From Ciborinia camelliae (taxonomy: Eukaryota; Ascomycota; Leotiomycetes; Helotiales; Sclerotiniaceae): a DNA stretch of 64,000 nucleotides. The stretch lies in contig JANPYM010000008.1 of NCBI GenBank assembly GCA_025890175.1, positions 735,337 through 799,336 on the forward strand. Reading direction: 5' to 3'. Of this stretch, positions 13,412 through 24,982 are shown piece after piece; position 1 is the first letter of the stretch, and each line of letters starts with the position of its first letter. The notes beneath the pieces are model-generated. The model had not been told where the DNA came from. It worked only from the letters and a program-made list of their open reading frames with translations, and ran no database searches. Made by a program: the position numbers and the translations under genes.

Positions 13412-15012
13412 TGCGACTGATGAATATGGTGTAACTTATTGTCAGAATCAAATTGATCCAACAATAATAGATGGAAGGGAAAGTTAAATGTGCAGAGACC
13501 AAGAAACCAATCTGAAAGAGTTTTGTCGAGGCGAGGGGAGGGCTTGGATGAAATTCCGACAGAAGTCTGATGGTTGTCAAGAAACAACCGAAAGAGGAAG
13601 CCCCACAACCTCCACTAGCTTAAAAACAACAAAAAAAAACAATACTTACTAGGCTTCCATAGATACCTAAAACGCTGGAAAGATCGAAATTGTTACTAAG
13701 CAGACTTATGATATCTTTGAGCTTCGATGCCTTTCAAATCATTTAATTTCTCTTATTAATCCTAGGGTAATCACTTGAATGCAGGGGTATGTACCTGCAG
13801 ATCTCCTCAACCTCAACTTCAGAGTTCAACTTAACCTTGGAAAGCAAAGTTTGACATCGACTCAAGCATCTGAAGAGACGATTTGCTGCGTAATATAGAA
13901 TACCAATCACTCCTCACTCCTGGGATCATCAGTAGCCCAAGGTTCAAATATGGCAGTCTATCTTTTCTCCATCAAAGTACTACTTCTTAATGGAAATAAA
14001 TCAAAACCTGCCCCAGTTACATATGTAACTCAAACACCAGAACTGATATCAAGAAATATCACTCGATACACCCACCAAATCCTCACCAAATCCTCACCTC
14101 GATGCATCTATTACCAGTTTAGAAGAACAGCAAACGGAACCCGACCAAGGTATTCTTTACCCATCAAAGCACCGTGTCATTTCTGCTCCAAACAAACAGC
14201 AAACAAAACTCCTTGTCGTATGCAGCTAACGATAGCCACTCCACTTCCGCTGATTGACCCAAGCTCAATGAGGTCGCTTGAATGCATCGATGCTGATGCA
14301 GATAGCCATCACTACCTAGTATTTTTACAAAAGAAAATCTTGTCATTTTCACCCACCTCGCAACGAAGAACACTATACTGTATTTACCATCAATAAATAG
14401 TCCTGCCATTTTAGAAGATATCACTTCCCACTTCCAAAGCATTCCGTCCTTCTTTCCTTTCCCCTTTCCTCTTACGGTTTTCTCTTCCTAATTCCTTCCG
14501 TTTCTTCCAAAAAGAGCCTATTGATGCGCATCATCATCATTCTCATCACACGACCAACTTTTTATCATCCCAATCAACACCACTCCAAAACATCCCGTTC
14601 ATTCTTTCCTATTGCATTTCTCATTGCTCTTTCCCTGAAGCATTTCTGAGCTCTTTCCTTATCCGACGTCAATGAAAAATATTAGTCAGCAGCCCACCTA
14701 CCTTCTTTAGGAATAGCTTTCCTCGTGCTATTCCCGTTTGTTTGTACACACCTAGTTCTTCTGATTGTAAGATTTGTATGATGTGTGGTTTTGCTCAGTG
14801 CGGACGATACTGCAACCTTACCCAGAAATTTTTAATTAGAGTTACCTACCAAATATATGTATTTCTTCAGAAACTACCTAGGTACCTAGAATATCATGCC
14901 ATAAGTGCAATACTTCTCTTCTGGATATCCACACAAGTTATGGTTTCGGTAATTTATAAATAAACTTACAATTCAACCCTCACTCTTATTCCTAATTTAT
15001 CAAATCTCAAAC
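13412..15012. other. intergenic region upstream of the giant gene
   Basis: This 1.6-kb stretch carries the promoter of the giant gene on its left and the 3' side of the rhomboid gene on its right. A 148-codon open frame at 13950-14396 (+) and a 92-codon one opposite show no recognisable domain and no splice context, so I do not call them. TACCTA-type words occur around 14840-14890. Confidence 0.4.
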
Positions 15013-16776
15013 TCATACCTTTCCAGTAATCTTTCTCCTCTCCTCGGCCTGCCTCTTCCTAACCCTATCCCTCCATCTAACCACCTCCGCCCCCACGGTA
15101 CCCGCTACATATCCCGCGATATGTGACTGATGATCCAAAATCTGTTTCCCTTTACCCTTCCTAAATCTCCTCCACGACAAAATTTCCAACCCAAACAGTG
15201 TCCCTAGTAATAACCATGAAGGAATCGCCGGAGTTACCCCAAGGATACTAACTCCCTCATCCCGTCTATACCACAAAAATGCCGCCATAACACCACAGAC
15301 CGGACCTGAAGCACCCAGAGTCGACGTAATAAACGAGCGTTTCCACACCCACCATGCTAACGAAGCGAACGAAGATGCTGCGCCCACGGAGAAATAAAGG
15401 GCGAGAAAATTAGCGCGCCCAATGTCGTCATGGAGTTGGACTCCGAGGATGGCGAGGAGGGTCATATTTGAAATAAAGTGAGAGAACGCTTGATGGGAAA
15501 AGACGCTTCCAACCATAGATAATCCTCGAGGGTAGCCGGGAATAATCAGAAAGTATTTATTTAGCATTGACCAAGCAGGTGGGACTCGCCAGAGGAAAAG
15601 CACCATGGCATTTGCTAGGATGAGTGCAGAGACTGTGGTAACGGCGGGTGGAATTTCTGGGAACATCCGAACGGCTCGGGTGGGAGGTATGTAGAAATGT
15701 GCGAAAGTGCACGAGACGCCAAGTGTTAAAAGGACAACTAATGCTGATGGCCAAAGACGAGTCAAAGCAGAAAGTTCCGGAACGACAGAAGGAGCAGTCT
15801 CTTGAGCCTTCTTTTCGTAGTATTTGAGCCATGGGTGTTCACCCTTTCGACGAAGTTCTACTCGTGATCTTGGTTTGAAGTGATCTAATGTGCCTGTATT
15901 TTGTTGTATTTCATCCGCCTGGCTCAACTCTTCTTCCTTTATTTTCTTCTCTCGAGCAGCGAACTTTTCCTCATTGGCTTTTCTAATGGCATCTAATCCA
16001 CTGTCACCATATACACTCTTGGTCCCTTGCGCTGGCTCTTTCGAATCATTTGACTTATACATATTGAGATTAATTTTGCCACCTCTCGTTGGACCTCCCC
16101 CAACATTCGGTACATATATACCAATTTTCTTAGAACCTGCAACAATATCTCCCTCAATTTCAGCTAATTCCTGTTCGGCCCTTAATGTTGCATTTTCGTC
16201 CTCATTAACGGGCACATTCTCCCTTAACCATGCTAATGCATTTTTCTGTGCAGTTTCTTCCCAATACGCCAAAGAACTAGGCTCATCCGGATCTGGCAAA
16301 GTTCCCGCTACTCTTCGTCCATGTATGACTCTCAAAAATCGTTCCGCCGAATCCACATCAAGCATATGTCCAAAAATCGCCTGGCTTTCTTCCTCTGTTA
16401 TAGGATCCTCTCGATAATCAAGACCTATTTGGTCTTCGTAGTCCGTTGGTAATTGCTCATATTTTATGTATATTTGCTTCCCGGGTGCAGCGTTTGAAGG
16501 TGATGTCGAGCTATTCGAAATCTCGGGTGCCGTCTTTCCGGCTGCATAAAACCTCTTCGAGCATTGTAACCCTAAAGCTCCCATCCAACCATAGCCTTCC
16601 CCTTCACGTCTCCCAGACCACAATTCTCTCCGTCGAAAGGGTGTCGAAGATATCGAAAAGGGTCGATTAGCTCCATGTGCAAGCCTCGAGGCCAAACCAT
16701 CAATGGCCCTACATGTTTGTAGAGTGGTCCGAGTTTGTAAGCACCAACTTCGTGCTGCAGGCCAAAGATTATTCAT
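15013..16776 (-). CDS. PCP1: mitochondrial rhomboid-family serine protease (Pcp1/PARL type)
   Basis: A single exon encodes 587 residues. The N-terminus is rich in Arg, Ser and Ala with few acids, as expected of a mitochondrial targeting sequence. The middle 250 residues are hydrophilic. The last 230 residues form the rhomboid domain with several helices. The catalytic serine is in STLGASGPV (Ser about 490) and the partner histidine in HQSHIAGY (His about 552). The conserved SHFISNMTLL helix-2 motif supplies the His/Asn of the oxyanion site. Pcp1 is an inner-membrane protease that processes the mitochondrial dynamin Mgm1 and cytochrome c peroxidase in yeast. It is transcribed divergently from the Tma17-like gene, 450 bp apart. 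Catalytic residues are intact. The symbol rests on family and N-terminus. Confidence 0.9.
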   Translation of the reverse strand: MNNLWPAARSWCLQTRTTLQTCRAIDGLASRLAHGANRPFSISSTPFRRRELWSGRREGEGYGWMGALGLQCSKRFYAAGKTAPEISNSSTSPSNAAPGKQIYIKYEQLPTDYEDQIGLDYREDPITEEESQAIFGHMLDVDSAERFLRVIHGRRVAGTLPDPDEPSSLAYWEETAQKNALAWLRENVPVNEDENATLRAEQELAEIEGDIVAGSKKIGIYVPNVGGGPTRGGKINLNMYKSNDSKEPAQGTKSVYGDSGLDAIRKANEEKFAAREKKIKEEELSQADEIQQNTGTLDHFKPRSRVELRRKGEHPWLKYYEKKAQETAPSVVPELSALTRLWPSALVVLLTLGVSCTFAHFYIPPTRAVRMFPEIPPAVTTVSALILANAMVLFLWRVPPAWSMLNKYFLIIPGYPRGLSMVGSVFSHQAFSHFISNMTLLAILGVQLHDDIGRANFLALYFSVGAASSFASLAWWVWKRSFITSTLGASGPVCGVMAAFLWYRRDEGVSILGVTPAIPSWLLLGTLFGLEILSWRRFRKGKGKQILDHQSHIAGYVAGTVGAEVVRWRDRVRKRQAEERRKITGKV

Positions 16777-17226
16777 CTTCGAACTCTTGCTATGATTTCA
16801 TATCTGAGCTCGAATCATTGGAACTAACAACCCCGATGCGGTGTTCTAATTTGTCGTCCGATTCCCTCGAAGCTTTGATTTTGGAAAGCATAGAAAATAA
16901 TATATGTGCACGGACCAGTTCGCGATATTCCGCGCGGGCAGCTGCCTCAACTTCAACCCCTCCATCATTCCCATCTTTCCAGTCTCTCACATACAACTAT
17001 CAAGTCACCACATTTCGAATCCATTTTCTGAAGCTCAAGAGATCTGAATCACTCATACAATTCTCGATTACTTTCAAAACAATACCAAGCTTTACAACCC
17101 CAAAACTAAAATACAGCTGCGAGAGCTACACCCAACCCCTCCATACCAACAAACTCCACAAAGAATCCTCAGATCTACCCCCAAGCTTCACTTTTGAACC
17201 TCAACACTCACTTCCCACCACCCAAA
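16777..17226. promoter_or_regulatory. shared divergent promoter of the rhomboid and Tma17-like genes
   Basis: The 450 bp between two divergent ATGs must contain both promoters. The 3' half is a C/A/T-rich pyrimidine-type leader (ccacccaaa just before the 17227 ATG), typical of fungal 5' untranslated regions. I see no clear TATA box. An open frame crosses it on the plus strand but has no coding character. Confidence 0.5.
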
Positions 17227-17984
17227 ATGTCCGCCGACGCCCTCCCCATCTCCCCAGCAGCCTTCGCAGAAGCCCTTAAAGACCTCCCCATGTCCACCCT
17301 ACACCTAAAAGCCGCCGAGTTACGAAATAGCATCGCACATCTTGATTATTCCAACGAACAACTCAAACCTTTCGCTGAAGGAAGGGCCCCCGAATGTGTG
17401 GATGGGAAGGTGGATGAAGATTGGTATGCAGTTTCTGTTTCTATTTTTTTTTTATGTTTTGGGAATTTAGGGTACGATCACTGACTCCCCGCAGCGTCGA
17501 TGCGATCCGCGAAAACGAAGTCGTAATAACACGTATGGAAACCCGCATCTCGCTCCTCCGCTCAGAAATCGAAAACAGAGGCGGAGTTTGGGGCGAATAT
17601 GAAGCTGGGGATTCAAAAGAACCTGAAGCAGAAGTACCACCCCCTGCCCCCACAACAAACGGAGCAGCTCCCACAAGTGAAGAAAGTAGGAGTAATCCCT
17701 GGGCCGATGGAACATTTACTACGGGGAGGATTATTGGTGGAGAGGTTGTGATGGATCCTACATCTGCAGCTGCAGCTGCATCCGCATCTACAACAAACGG
17801 AGCGAATGTGGAATCAAGAGTGAATGGAGTATCAAGTACAACAACGAATGGAGAATCAAGAGCAAACGGAACCGCAAGTACCAACACAGGAGGAACATTA
17901 GACGACGAAGCATTACGTCGAGCAATAGAATTACAGATGCTAGAAGATGCTGGTGCGGATGAGGAAGAGGGTATGCATTTATAA
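17227..17984 (+). CDS. TMA17: Tma17/Adc17-like proteasome assembly chaperone
   Basis: Two exons, 17227-17423 and 17495-17984, encode 228 residues; the 71-nt intron interrupts a Cys codon. The N-terminal 100 residues resemble yeast Tma17: LRNSIAHLDYSNEQL, then IRENEVVITRMETRI, both helical and coiled-coil-like. In yeast this small protein is a stress-induced chaperone that helps pair the proteasome ATPases Rpt6 and Rpt3; it was first named for association with translation machinery. The C-terminal half is a low-complexity Asn/Thr/Gly/Ala tail with repeated TTNGES-like units, ending in an acidic helix (LEDAGADEEEG). That tail is longer than in yeast. The start ATG has a good context and matches the family N-terminus (PISPAAFAEALKDLP). 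Assignment is from memory of the yeast pattern, so function is probable rather than certain. Confidence 0.6.
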
Positions 17985-18289
17985 GCCATCAAAATTATTT
18001 ATGAACGCACATTGCGCCCCTTGGTATTCTTGGGGGAATGGCTGTTCGATATCGCCGGTTGCGAAATGAGATATAACATGAGAGCTCGGAAGCCACTGCC
18101 AATTCCTCACCACCTCGTCGATGCTATCAGTCCAGCCATCATTCTCATCTTCCGTCATCTCGAAGCTTTGCCAAAACTTCCACCACCCATTTCAATATTG
18201 CAAAATAAACCCAACAGTCCTCACCAACAGAGATAACATAATTTCCCTTTGCATAATACCATCAAACCCAATTGAAGAAAATCACAATC

Positions 18290-18412
18290 ATGGCGGATGT
18301 ATCACAACAAAGTCTGGGCGAACCTCTTACTCGACGAGCCAGCCTACTGGGAAAGCTCAACTCACTTACCATTGAATACATACCAGCAATAGAAAGCTTC
18401 AGAATCAATTAG
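18290..18412 (+). CDS. possible 40-residue small protein or first exon
   Basis: An ATG in good fungal context (caatcATGGCGG) opens a 40-codon frame that begins MADVSQQSLGEPLTRR and ends at a TAG. Codon use looks more gene-like than the surrounding simple sequence. There is no obvious downstream exon, so it may be a small protein, a truncated gene or chance. I do not recognise it. Confidence 0.25.
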   Translation: MADVSQQSLGEPLTRRASLLGKLNSLTIEYIPAIESFRIN

Positions 18413-19444
18413 GACCGGGACGTAGTCATGGTAATATCGCTCGTTGCAGGATATATCTCACGTTGGATTGGATGAGATTGGAATGGTACTCGTATACCAA
18501 AACTGGCCAATAATTACAGGGGTTTTCTACCTACCTAGTATATACTTGTCCTCAGATCGGATTCTCCTGTCCTCCTCTCTCTCTCGCTACCTCTCTATTT
18601 CATCATATCGCATCATACATCACATACATCACATATCATATCACAACACAACCCATCGAAAATCCTCGAACCCAAAAAAATCCAAAATCATTTCCGATAT
18701 CCATCCCAAAAAGTTTCAATTTGCATACTAGGTAACCGAGCGGCGTAAAATTAAATGATACCAACCAACCCGCACTGAATGACATCACATCATATCACTC
18801 TAGATATCCTATCCCATTTCATTTCTTTTCTCTTTTCTTTTTCCATTTTTTCCATTTTTTCTATTTCATACCAAGAAGATGGGGAATATTCCCACAAAAC
18901 ACAAAATATTTTGGGAGATATATTGCATTACTTTACTTTACTTTACTTTGCCTTACTTTACTTGTTCAAGGAGGAAGGGGGGGAGGGGCATATTTTTATC
19001 GTATTGCTACCTACACTACACTACAGTACAATACAATACTTGCATACCTACCTAGATAGCTGGAGATAGTTACCTACTAGTTAATAGTACCTATTTACCT
19101 ACCTACCTACCTATAGCCAATAGCCGAGAACAAAAATATTAACAAATCCACACATTTTCCCCCCCCCCCCAAAAAAAAGAAAAGTTACGTTAAGCATGAA
19201 TCAACCACGCATGAATCAATAAATAAATAAATAAATAATCTTCTATGCAGCAGTGGCAATACGAATACATCCATCGTTTGGAGAAAAAGCCACACTCCCT
19301 TGGTATCAAATATTCCTCGCGCGTCCATCATCTCCATCTTCATCCATGCACCTAGCATTAGGTAGGTAGGTATACGTGTAAGCCCCCCCGTCACTCATTA
19401 ACCTATTAATCCACGCTCACAAATCGGTTCGGTTCAGTCGCCCA

Positions 19445-19508
19445 TCATCCATCATCCATCCATCCATCCATCCATCCATCCATCCATCCATCCATCCAAC
19501 CATCCATC
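19445..19508. repeat. CATC/CCAT tetranucleotide microsatellite
   Basis: About fifteen units of a CATC-type tetranucleotide, with a few interruptions at both ends, sit just beyond the 3' end of the PhoD-like gene. Confidence 0.9.
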
Positions 19509-19526
19509 CTCACATCACCACACCCA

Positions 19527-22500
19527 CTAATTCCCCTCCCCAGCACTCCCGGCCCTTCCCCCCGCACTCCCCCCTCTACTTCCGCCCCTCTCCCCCGTCC
19601 CCGTCCCCGTCGCACCACCCACCGTACTCCGACTCTTCTTCCCCTTCAAGCTCCTGCGACTCCCCGCCCAGCTCTTCCTCCCCTCATCCACAACCAACGG
19701 CTCCCCCTCATACCTCAACAACGGGATCGACATCCCATACCCCCGGGTGCGCCCCTCCTGATCATGCTGATTAATTTCCACCCGCACCATCACGTCGAGA
19801 CTCCCATCCCCCGATTTCCCATGCTGTTCTGCCGTGGCGGCTTTATGGGAACTGCCGGCGCCCTTTTCACCTTTGTGCAGTGGGGCGTGCCCATCTTTGG
19901 GGAGCTCGTTGGCCTCGAGATCGTATGGTCCTATTTCTGCGCTGGTGCCCTCGGTGTTATGAGTTGCGGTGGTGTTTGAAGGGGGTGGGATGGAAGAGGA
20001 TGCCGATGAGCGCGAATTCTCGGTAAGAACCGCCCAATTTCGACTGGGCATGGTAACCGTATTACTCTTGGCACTCTTCCTCTCATCTCCGGGATCTCTT
20101 TCAAAGAAATTCAAAAGTGTCTCGTCCGTCTCCTTATCCAAATGATGAATTTTATTTCTCCTGGCCAACAAATTTGCCACCGCTTGCGGAGGTGGTTTAT
20201 TGACAATAGCTGAAGAAATAATATTTGCCATATATCTGAAATCTTTCGAGATTGGGATTTTTAAATTGGGGTTTGAATAGAAACGGCCGACGGCAGCGAG
20301 ATGTACATCTCCGCCGAGGATGGTGACGCGGACGGAGAATTGAGAAGCGAGGGATTGGAGTTGTGCGACCAGGTAGTGGCGTTCTTTTTTGTGCGTATGA
20401 GCCGTGTAATGATCATCGAGGTCATCGAGAAGATCAACACTGCCGTCGAAGTGATTGAAGAAACTTCCACCTTGAGAGAGGTTAGTAGGTGGGCTATGGA
20501 TGAGGGGATGGATGAAAATGTCGCTTACCGAATCCAAATCGCTTGTTCATGAATTTGAGTGGGCCCATTAAGGGGCTCGAGAAGATATTTTCTAGCCATG
20601 TCAAACGCTAAGAAAATTAGCATTAGAACATATCAAATCATGTATTCACAAACTTACTGGATAAGCGATAGGGATTCCGAGCAGGACAACAAGATGCTGA
20701 ATAGAATTTGGAGATTCCTTCGCTGCTGTAAGTTCTGCTCTAAGACGATCAAAAATCTTCGTGTATGTTTCTGGATAGTTTACTTGATGACGTGTACGCT
20801 GCAGAGAAAGTTAACACAGCGACCAGAATTTTGGGTACAAATACTTACTTCTGTTCTTGCATCGATACCAAAGAATGCGATTCTTGCACCCAATCGTGCA
20901 TAAATGCTACGTGAGCGTTCTGCTACATATGGCTGCAAATGATTAGCTAGGTCTATATTGCAAAATGGAAATTACTAACACCAGGGCTATCACCAATAAT
21001 GTAACCTGCATCAGGAATATCATTCTCCAATACGTATGTATTTTCTACTTGACGTGGATCAATTCCACCCCCATTTATCGACATAGTCTCAGGTGCATCT
21101 AGGAAATGTTAGTATCCATACAAAAGGATTTTCGTGGATAACACACCAGTTGTGAATGTAGATGGCGGAGGTGCAATGTGATGTTGGAACAATAAATAGT
21201 ATTTATGAGCAACACCTCCAATACCACGGAATACTGAACAGCGCATAAATTCATCGACGTATGAGCCAAAGCCATCAATGATCTATGTGATTGATTAGTA
21301 GGTATACCTATCATTAGAAAAAGCTAAACCTACATCATGGTCATCCCAAAGATTGACTTGAGGAATCTTTCCATTCATCGCAGCAAAAGGTTCTGTCGAA
21401 TACCTGCATTTCCATGTGAGATTCCTAGCTACTCAAACTTTCAATCCCACGGTTTACTTACCAGCGAAGATAATTTTTCACATAATATTCATCACAATCC
21501 CTTCTCAACTTTTCCGGAAAGGGATAATCTCTCCTCTTCTTCGGATTACCGATATCAGTCCAAGGTCTTAGAGGTCCATGGACCCTAATTCCATCATTGT
21601 ATATCTGGTCCCCACCGCCAAGCCTATAACATGTTAGCATTTACCACCCTACAAATGAAAGATCTTCCCACATGACATGAAAAGGAGTTTCCGAATGTTG
21701 TCGCGCAACATCTCTCCAAAGACATGGACCACTAAAAGCAGCCTCATCCGTTCCCACACTAAATCCATTACAAGAATGAAACATTATCCTCATACTCTCT
21801 GAAACCGCCGGTATGAAAAAGTTTTGTCTATCCGTCTTTCCCCCTTCAGCAAATGCAAGTCCAGGAATCGTATATTCGCATTGAATTTCTTCTTGTTGCA
21901 TTTGAACTTGTATATGAAATCTCCAGAAGGTGTTCGTGATATCTGCATATAGTTTGACTCCTCTAATTTTGATTTCGTCCGAGTTATTGGGTGCATTGGA
22001 TTGCTCGCCATTAATTGGAACATTGTCATTTGATGCTTGTGCCGGGTTTCGATTCTCAGAAGATTCCACCCCATTAATAACCTCATGCGCTGCTTCATGA
22101 CCATTCGCATTTTCATTCCCAGTGGTAGTACCCGTTCCATTCCCATTTTGTGTAGCCTGTCTACTCCCCAGAACCTTCAATCTCAACTCCGGTACCGAGT
22201 CCTCCCTAACCGTTTGCGTATCAACCACAATCAACACACTCCCAAACCAAACCTCATCTTCCATCCTCCTATAATTAAGCAGCGGACCACATTTAACAAC
22301 CGACCCCGCGCCTCCCCTCTTCACCCCATTCGCAGCATCCCTGCGCTCCGATTCCTCTTCTTCCCTCCTCGCAGCTTCAAGCTCCCCATGCTGCGCATTC
22401 CCGGCCACCATAATCGGCGTGTGCGTACCAGGCGAACCTTTACCTTGCACGCGCGAAGTTTTCAGAAAATCGGCCAATTCTCCACTTTCATGTCGTTCGT

Positions 22501-22633
22501 CAGCTTCTCGAGGCGCGGTAGCTGCGTGTCTAGCGAATGCGGTGGATTCTTCGTGGCGCCAACGATTCGCAGACGCGTGGGTATCAGGATGGTCTTTGCC
22601 GTGAAGTAAGTCGTCGCGATAGTGAGCTGCCAT
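19527..22633 (-). CDS. PhoD-like metallophosphatase
   Basis: Nine exons close in phase: 22633-21672, 21623-21462, 21403-21334, 21282-21147, 21098-20980, 20932-20849, 20798-20658, 20607-20529 and 20470-19527, giving 898 residues. Introns are about 48-67 nt. Exon 1 is a hydrophilic N-terminal region. The PhoD-type metal-binding motifs follow: [10 protein letters not shown] at about 322-331, NLWDDHD ending at residue 398, and LGGDVHLAA with Asp 639 and His 641. The C-terminal 200 residues are a disordered Ser/Gly-rich tail. Related fungal proteins are predicted phosphodiesterases or alkaline-phosphatase-like enzymes of unknown substrate. There is no signal peptide, so it is probably intracellular. 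The first donor (GTGGGA) is weak but is the only one that joins HVM to LGGGD in frame. The gene is unrelated to its neighbours. Confidence 0.88.
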
Positions 22634-23440
22634 TGTTTATTTTGTTCTTGATTCGCCTTGGTGCGAAAATGAGAAGTTGTAGATTATTTGCGCTTGTGCT
22701 CTGCTGACAATGGGCGCTCAAAGAGGTAGAATATTAAATTGTTGATGTCCCTTGGATGCAAATGGCAAGATGTGCGTTCCTGCCGGTATTGCTTTGTGTA
22801 ACCTCAAATCGCTACCTGCCTTCCCTGTTTTCGGTGGTATGTACCGTACGAAATAATCCTTTCAAAATTCTTCACTTCCATAAAAGTAAATATCACGACA
22901 GACAAGAAAAGACAATAGAAAAGAATTCATACACCCGTACAATTCATCCAAAAAACCAAGTTTACCATCATATTTTTCTCTTGGCTTACCTATTTCTATT
23001 TATGCCAAGAGAGTATATAATCAATATAATAACATACCAATAATGGATAATAATCTGCTACGCAACGCCGAGAAAATAACACGGAGTAATGTAGGTTCCG
23101 TATGGATAAACTTCGGCATAAAATTTTGTATGAGGAATCTCGCTTCCATTTCCTAATGTGGAAGATTTCCTATTACAGAAAGCTAGACTAAAAATAAGAA
23201 ACGTTATAGTCTATAGACTACCATGATAGACTACCATGGTATAGTAGATAGTAGATGATAGATGATATAGTAGCAATTAATTAAGTGTGTTTTTCCGTTG
23301 GTTTTTCAGCTTGAAATTCTTCAAATTTATAGTATATATATATAAAGTAGTAGGTTTTGATCGGAAAATTGATAAGCCCGATCCGAAATAAGCAATTTTG
23401 AAGAAGTTGTTGAAGTTTTCAGAATTAAATGATTTAATTG
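22634..23440. other. upstream region of the PhoD-like gene, AT-leaning, no gene
   Basis: Presumed promoter of the PhoD-like gene at the left, then AT-rich DNA with short dispersed repeats such as the tagactaccatg words near 23215-23240. No open frame with coding character. Confidence 0.5.
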
Positions 23441-23454
23441 GATGGTTGACAGGG

Positions 23455-24295
23455 GTAGCGACAGCGAGGTCTATACCCCACCTACGAACCTACCTACGAA
23501 CCTACAACCTACGAACCTAAAACCTACGAACCTACGAATCTACGAACCTACCTCCTCCCTCCGATCCTACGAATCTAAAAACCTAAAAATCGTACGATTC
23601 CTCCCTCCGAACTTACCTCCTCCCTCCAATCCTACCTCCTCCCTCCGATTCTACGAATCTACGAACCTACCTCCTCCCTCCGATTCTACGAATCTAAAAA
23701 CCTAAAAATCGTACGATTCCTTTCTCCGAACCTACCTCCTCCCTCCGATCCTACGAATCTAAAAACCTAAAAATCGTACGATTCCTTCCTCTGAACCTAC
23801 CTCCTCCCTCTAAACCTACCTCCTCCCTCCAATCCTACCTCCTCCCTCCGATCCTACGAATCTACGAATCTACGAATCTACGAATCTACGAACCTACGAA
23901 CCTACCTCCTCCCTCCGATCCTACGAATCTAAAAACCTAAAAATCGTACGATTCCTTCCTCTGAACCTACCTCCTCCCTCTAAACCTACCTCCTCCCTCC
24001 AATCCTACCTCCTCCCTCCGATCCTACGAATCTACGAATCTACGAATCTTCGAATCTACGAACCTACGAACCTACCTCCTCCCTCCGATTCTACGAACCT
24101 ACGAACCTACGAACCTACGAACCTACGAACCTACGAACCTACGAACCTACGAACCTACGAACCTACGAACCTACGAACCTACGAACCTACGAACCTACGA
24201 ACCTACGAACCTACGAACCTACGAACCTACGAACCTACGAACCTACGAACCTACGAACCTACGAACCTACGAACCTACGAATCTACGAACCTTAA
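23455..24295. repeat. CCTACGAA minisatellite with 170-bp higher-order repeat
   Basis: Tandem variants of an 8-bp unit (CCTACGAA) with CCTCCTCCCTCCGAT interruptions fill about 840 bp. From about 23780 a block recurs with a 170-bp period (compare 23781 and 23951). A 12-bp perfect palindrome, AATCGTACGATT, appears four times (23587, 23707, 23772, 23942). The last 200 bp (24091-24292) are about 25 nearly perfect copies of the 8-mer. The open frame that crosses it is simply the repeat read as protein. Confidence 0.95.
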
Positions 24296-24850
24296 TTATA
24301 GGTAGGTTTTTACGGTACTATTAATAGCTTATTTATAACCTTTTTCGATACCCTCTCTTTTGCGGTAGGCTTGTTTATATGATGATATCAAATTAGGCGG
24401 GTCCAAGATCCTCCATAGAAACACGGACCACTGACCAGCAAGGTAAGGGACGATCATTACAGTAATATGCATATTGATGAATATCCTTGTATCTTACATG
24501 TACATTGTACAGTATAAGAGCGGATTGGGGTTTTGTTGTGACCAATTGGAAGGGGTTTATCGTTTGTTTTTTTTGGAGTCGAGTATCAAGGATTCGAAGG
24601 GAGAGAGGTGTCTAAAGACTGACAAATATCTATATCAAAACGGTCGGTTGCATCGATCCGAGCCTACTCGGGAACTATTATAGTTAGTCAGATATATTTG
24701 ACAAGTTACTTTTTAGTTATCCAAGTCTTTACTTAAAAGAAGACTAGGTTCTGCGCTAATTAATACCCTCGATATCAAAAACTTAATCCACATCAATATA
24801 TACCATCATCAGCTGAAAAGATTGATGCTAATTTGCTAGCATGAAGATTT

Positions 24851-24873
24851 CCGTTAGCTTACGCAGCTAACGG
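24851..24873. repeat. perfect 8-bp inverted repeat
   Basis: CCGTTAGC and GCTAACGG flank a 7-nt loop (ttacgca), giving a perfect 8-bp stem. It lies in gene-free DNA, 55 bp from a longer hairpin. Confidence 0.8.
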
Positions 24874-24927
24874 GACTGTCATCGCTTGGCACGGATACCT
24901 ACATGTAGAATCAACCCCATGTTTGAG

Positions 24928-24982
24928 AATCAACGTCTTCCTTACCTATAGTAGATAGTGTCTAGATAAAAAGACGTTGATT
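24928..24982. repeat. perfect 12-bp inverted repeat
   Basis: AATCAACGTCTT (24928-24939) and its exact complement AAGACGTTGATT (24971-24982) flank a 31-nt loop. It could fold in RNA or represent the ends of a tiny element; no target-site duplication was obvious. Confidence 0.8.

Larger units (their letters stand above)
17985..19526. other. intergenic region, low complexity increasing to the right
   Basis: No gene of normal size. It holds a possible 40-codon frame (18290-18412), T-rich and tcatatca-type simple sequence at 18590-18860, an actttactttacttt run near 18930-18960, TACCTA words at 19040-19110, a C10 A8 tract near 19159-19177 and a CATC/CCAT microsatellite at the right end. Confidence 0.5.

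Noticed and set aside
13950..14396. 148-codon plus-strand frame upstream of the giant gene
   Set aside because: No recognisable domain, no splice context, composition like surrounding non-coding DNA, and another frame of similar length on the opposite strand.
15890..16417. 175-codon plus-strand frame
   Set aside because: Antisense shadow of the rhomboid protease coding region.
17441..17992. 183-codon minus-strand frame
   Set aside because: Antisense to the Tma17-like second exon; no family resemblance.
22037..22609. 190-codon plus-strand frame
   Set aside because: Antisense shadow of exon 1 of the PhoD-like gene.
23455..24295. Interstitial telomere repeat
   Set aside because: The unit CCTACGAA is not the fungal telomere unit TTAGGG/CCCTAA; it is a local minisatellite.
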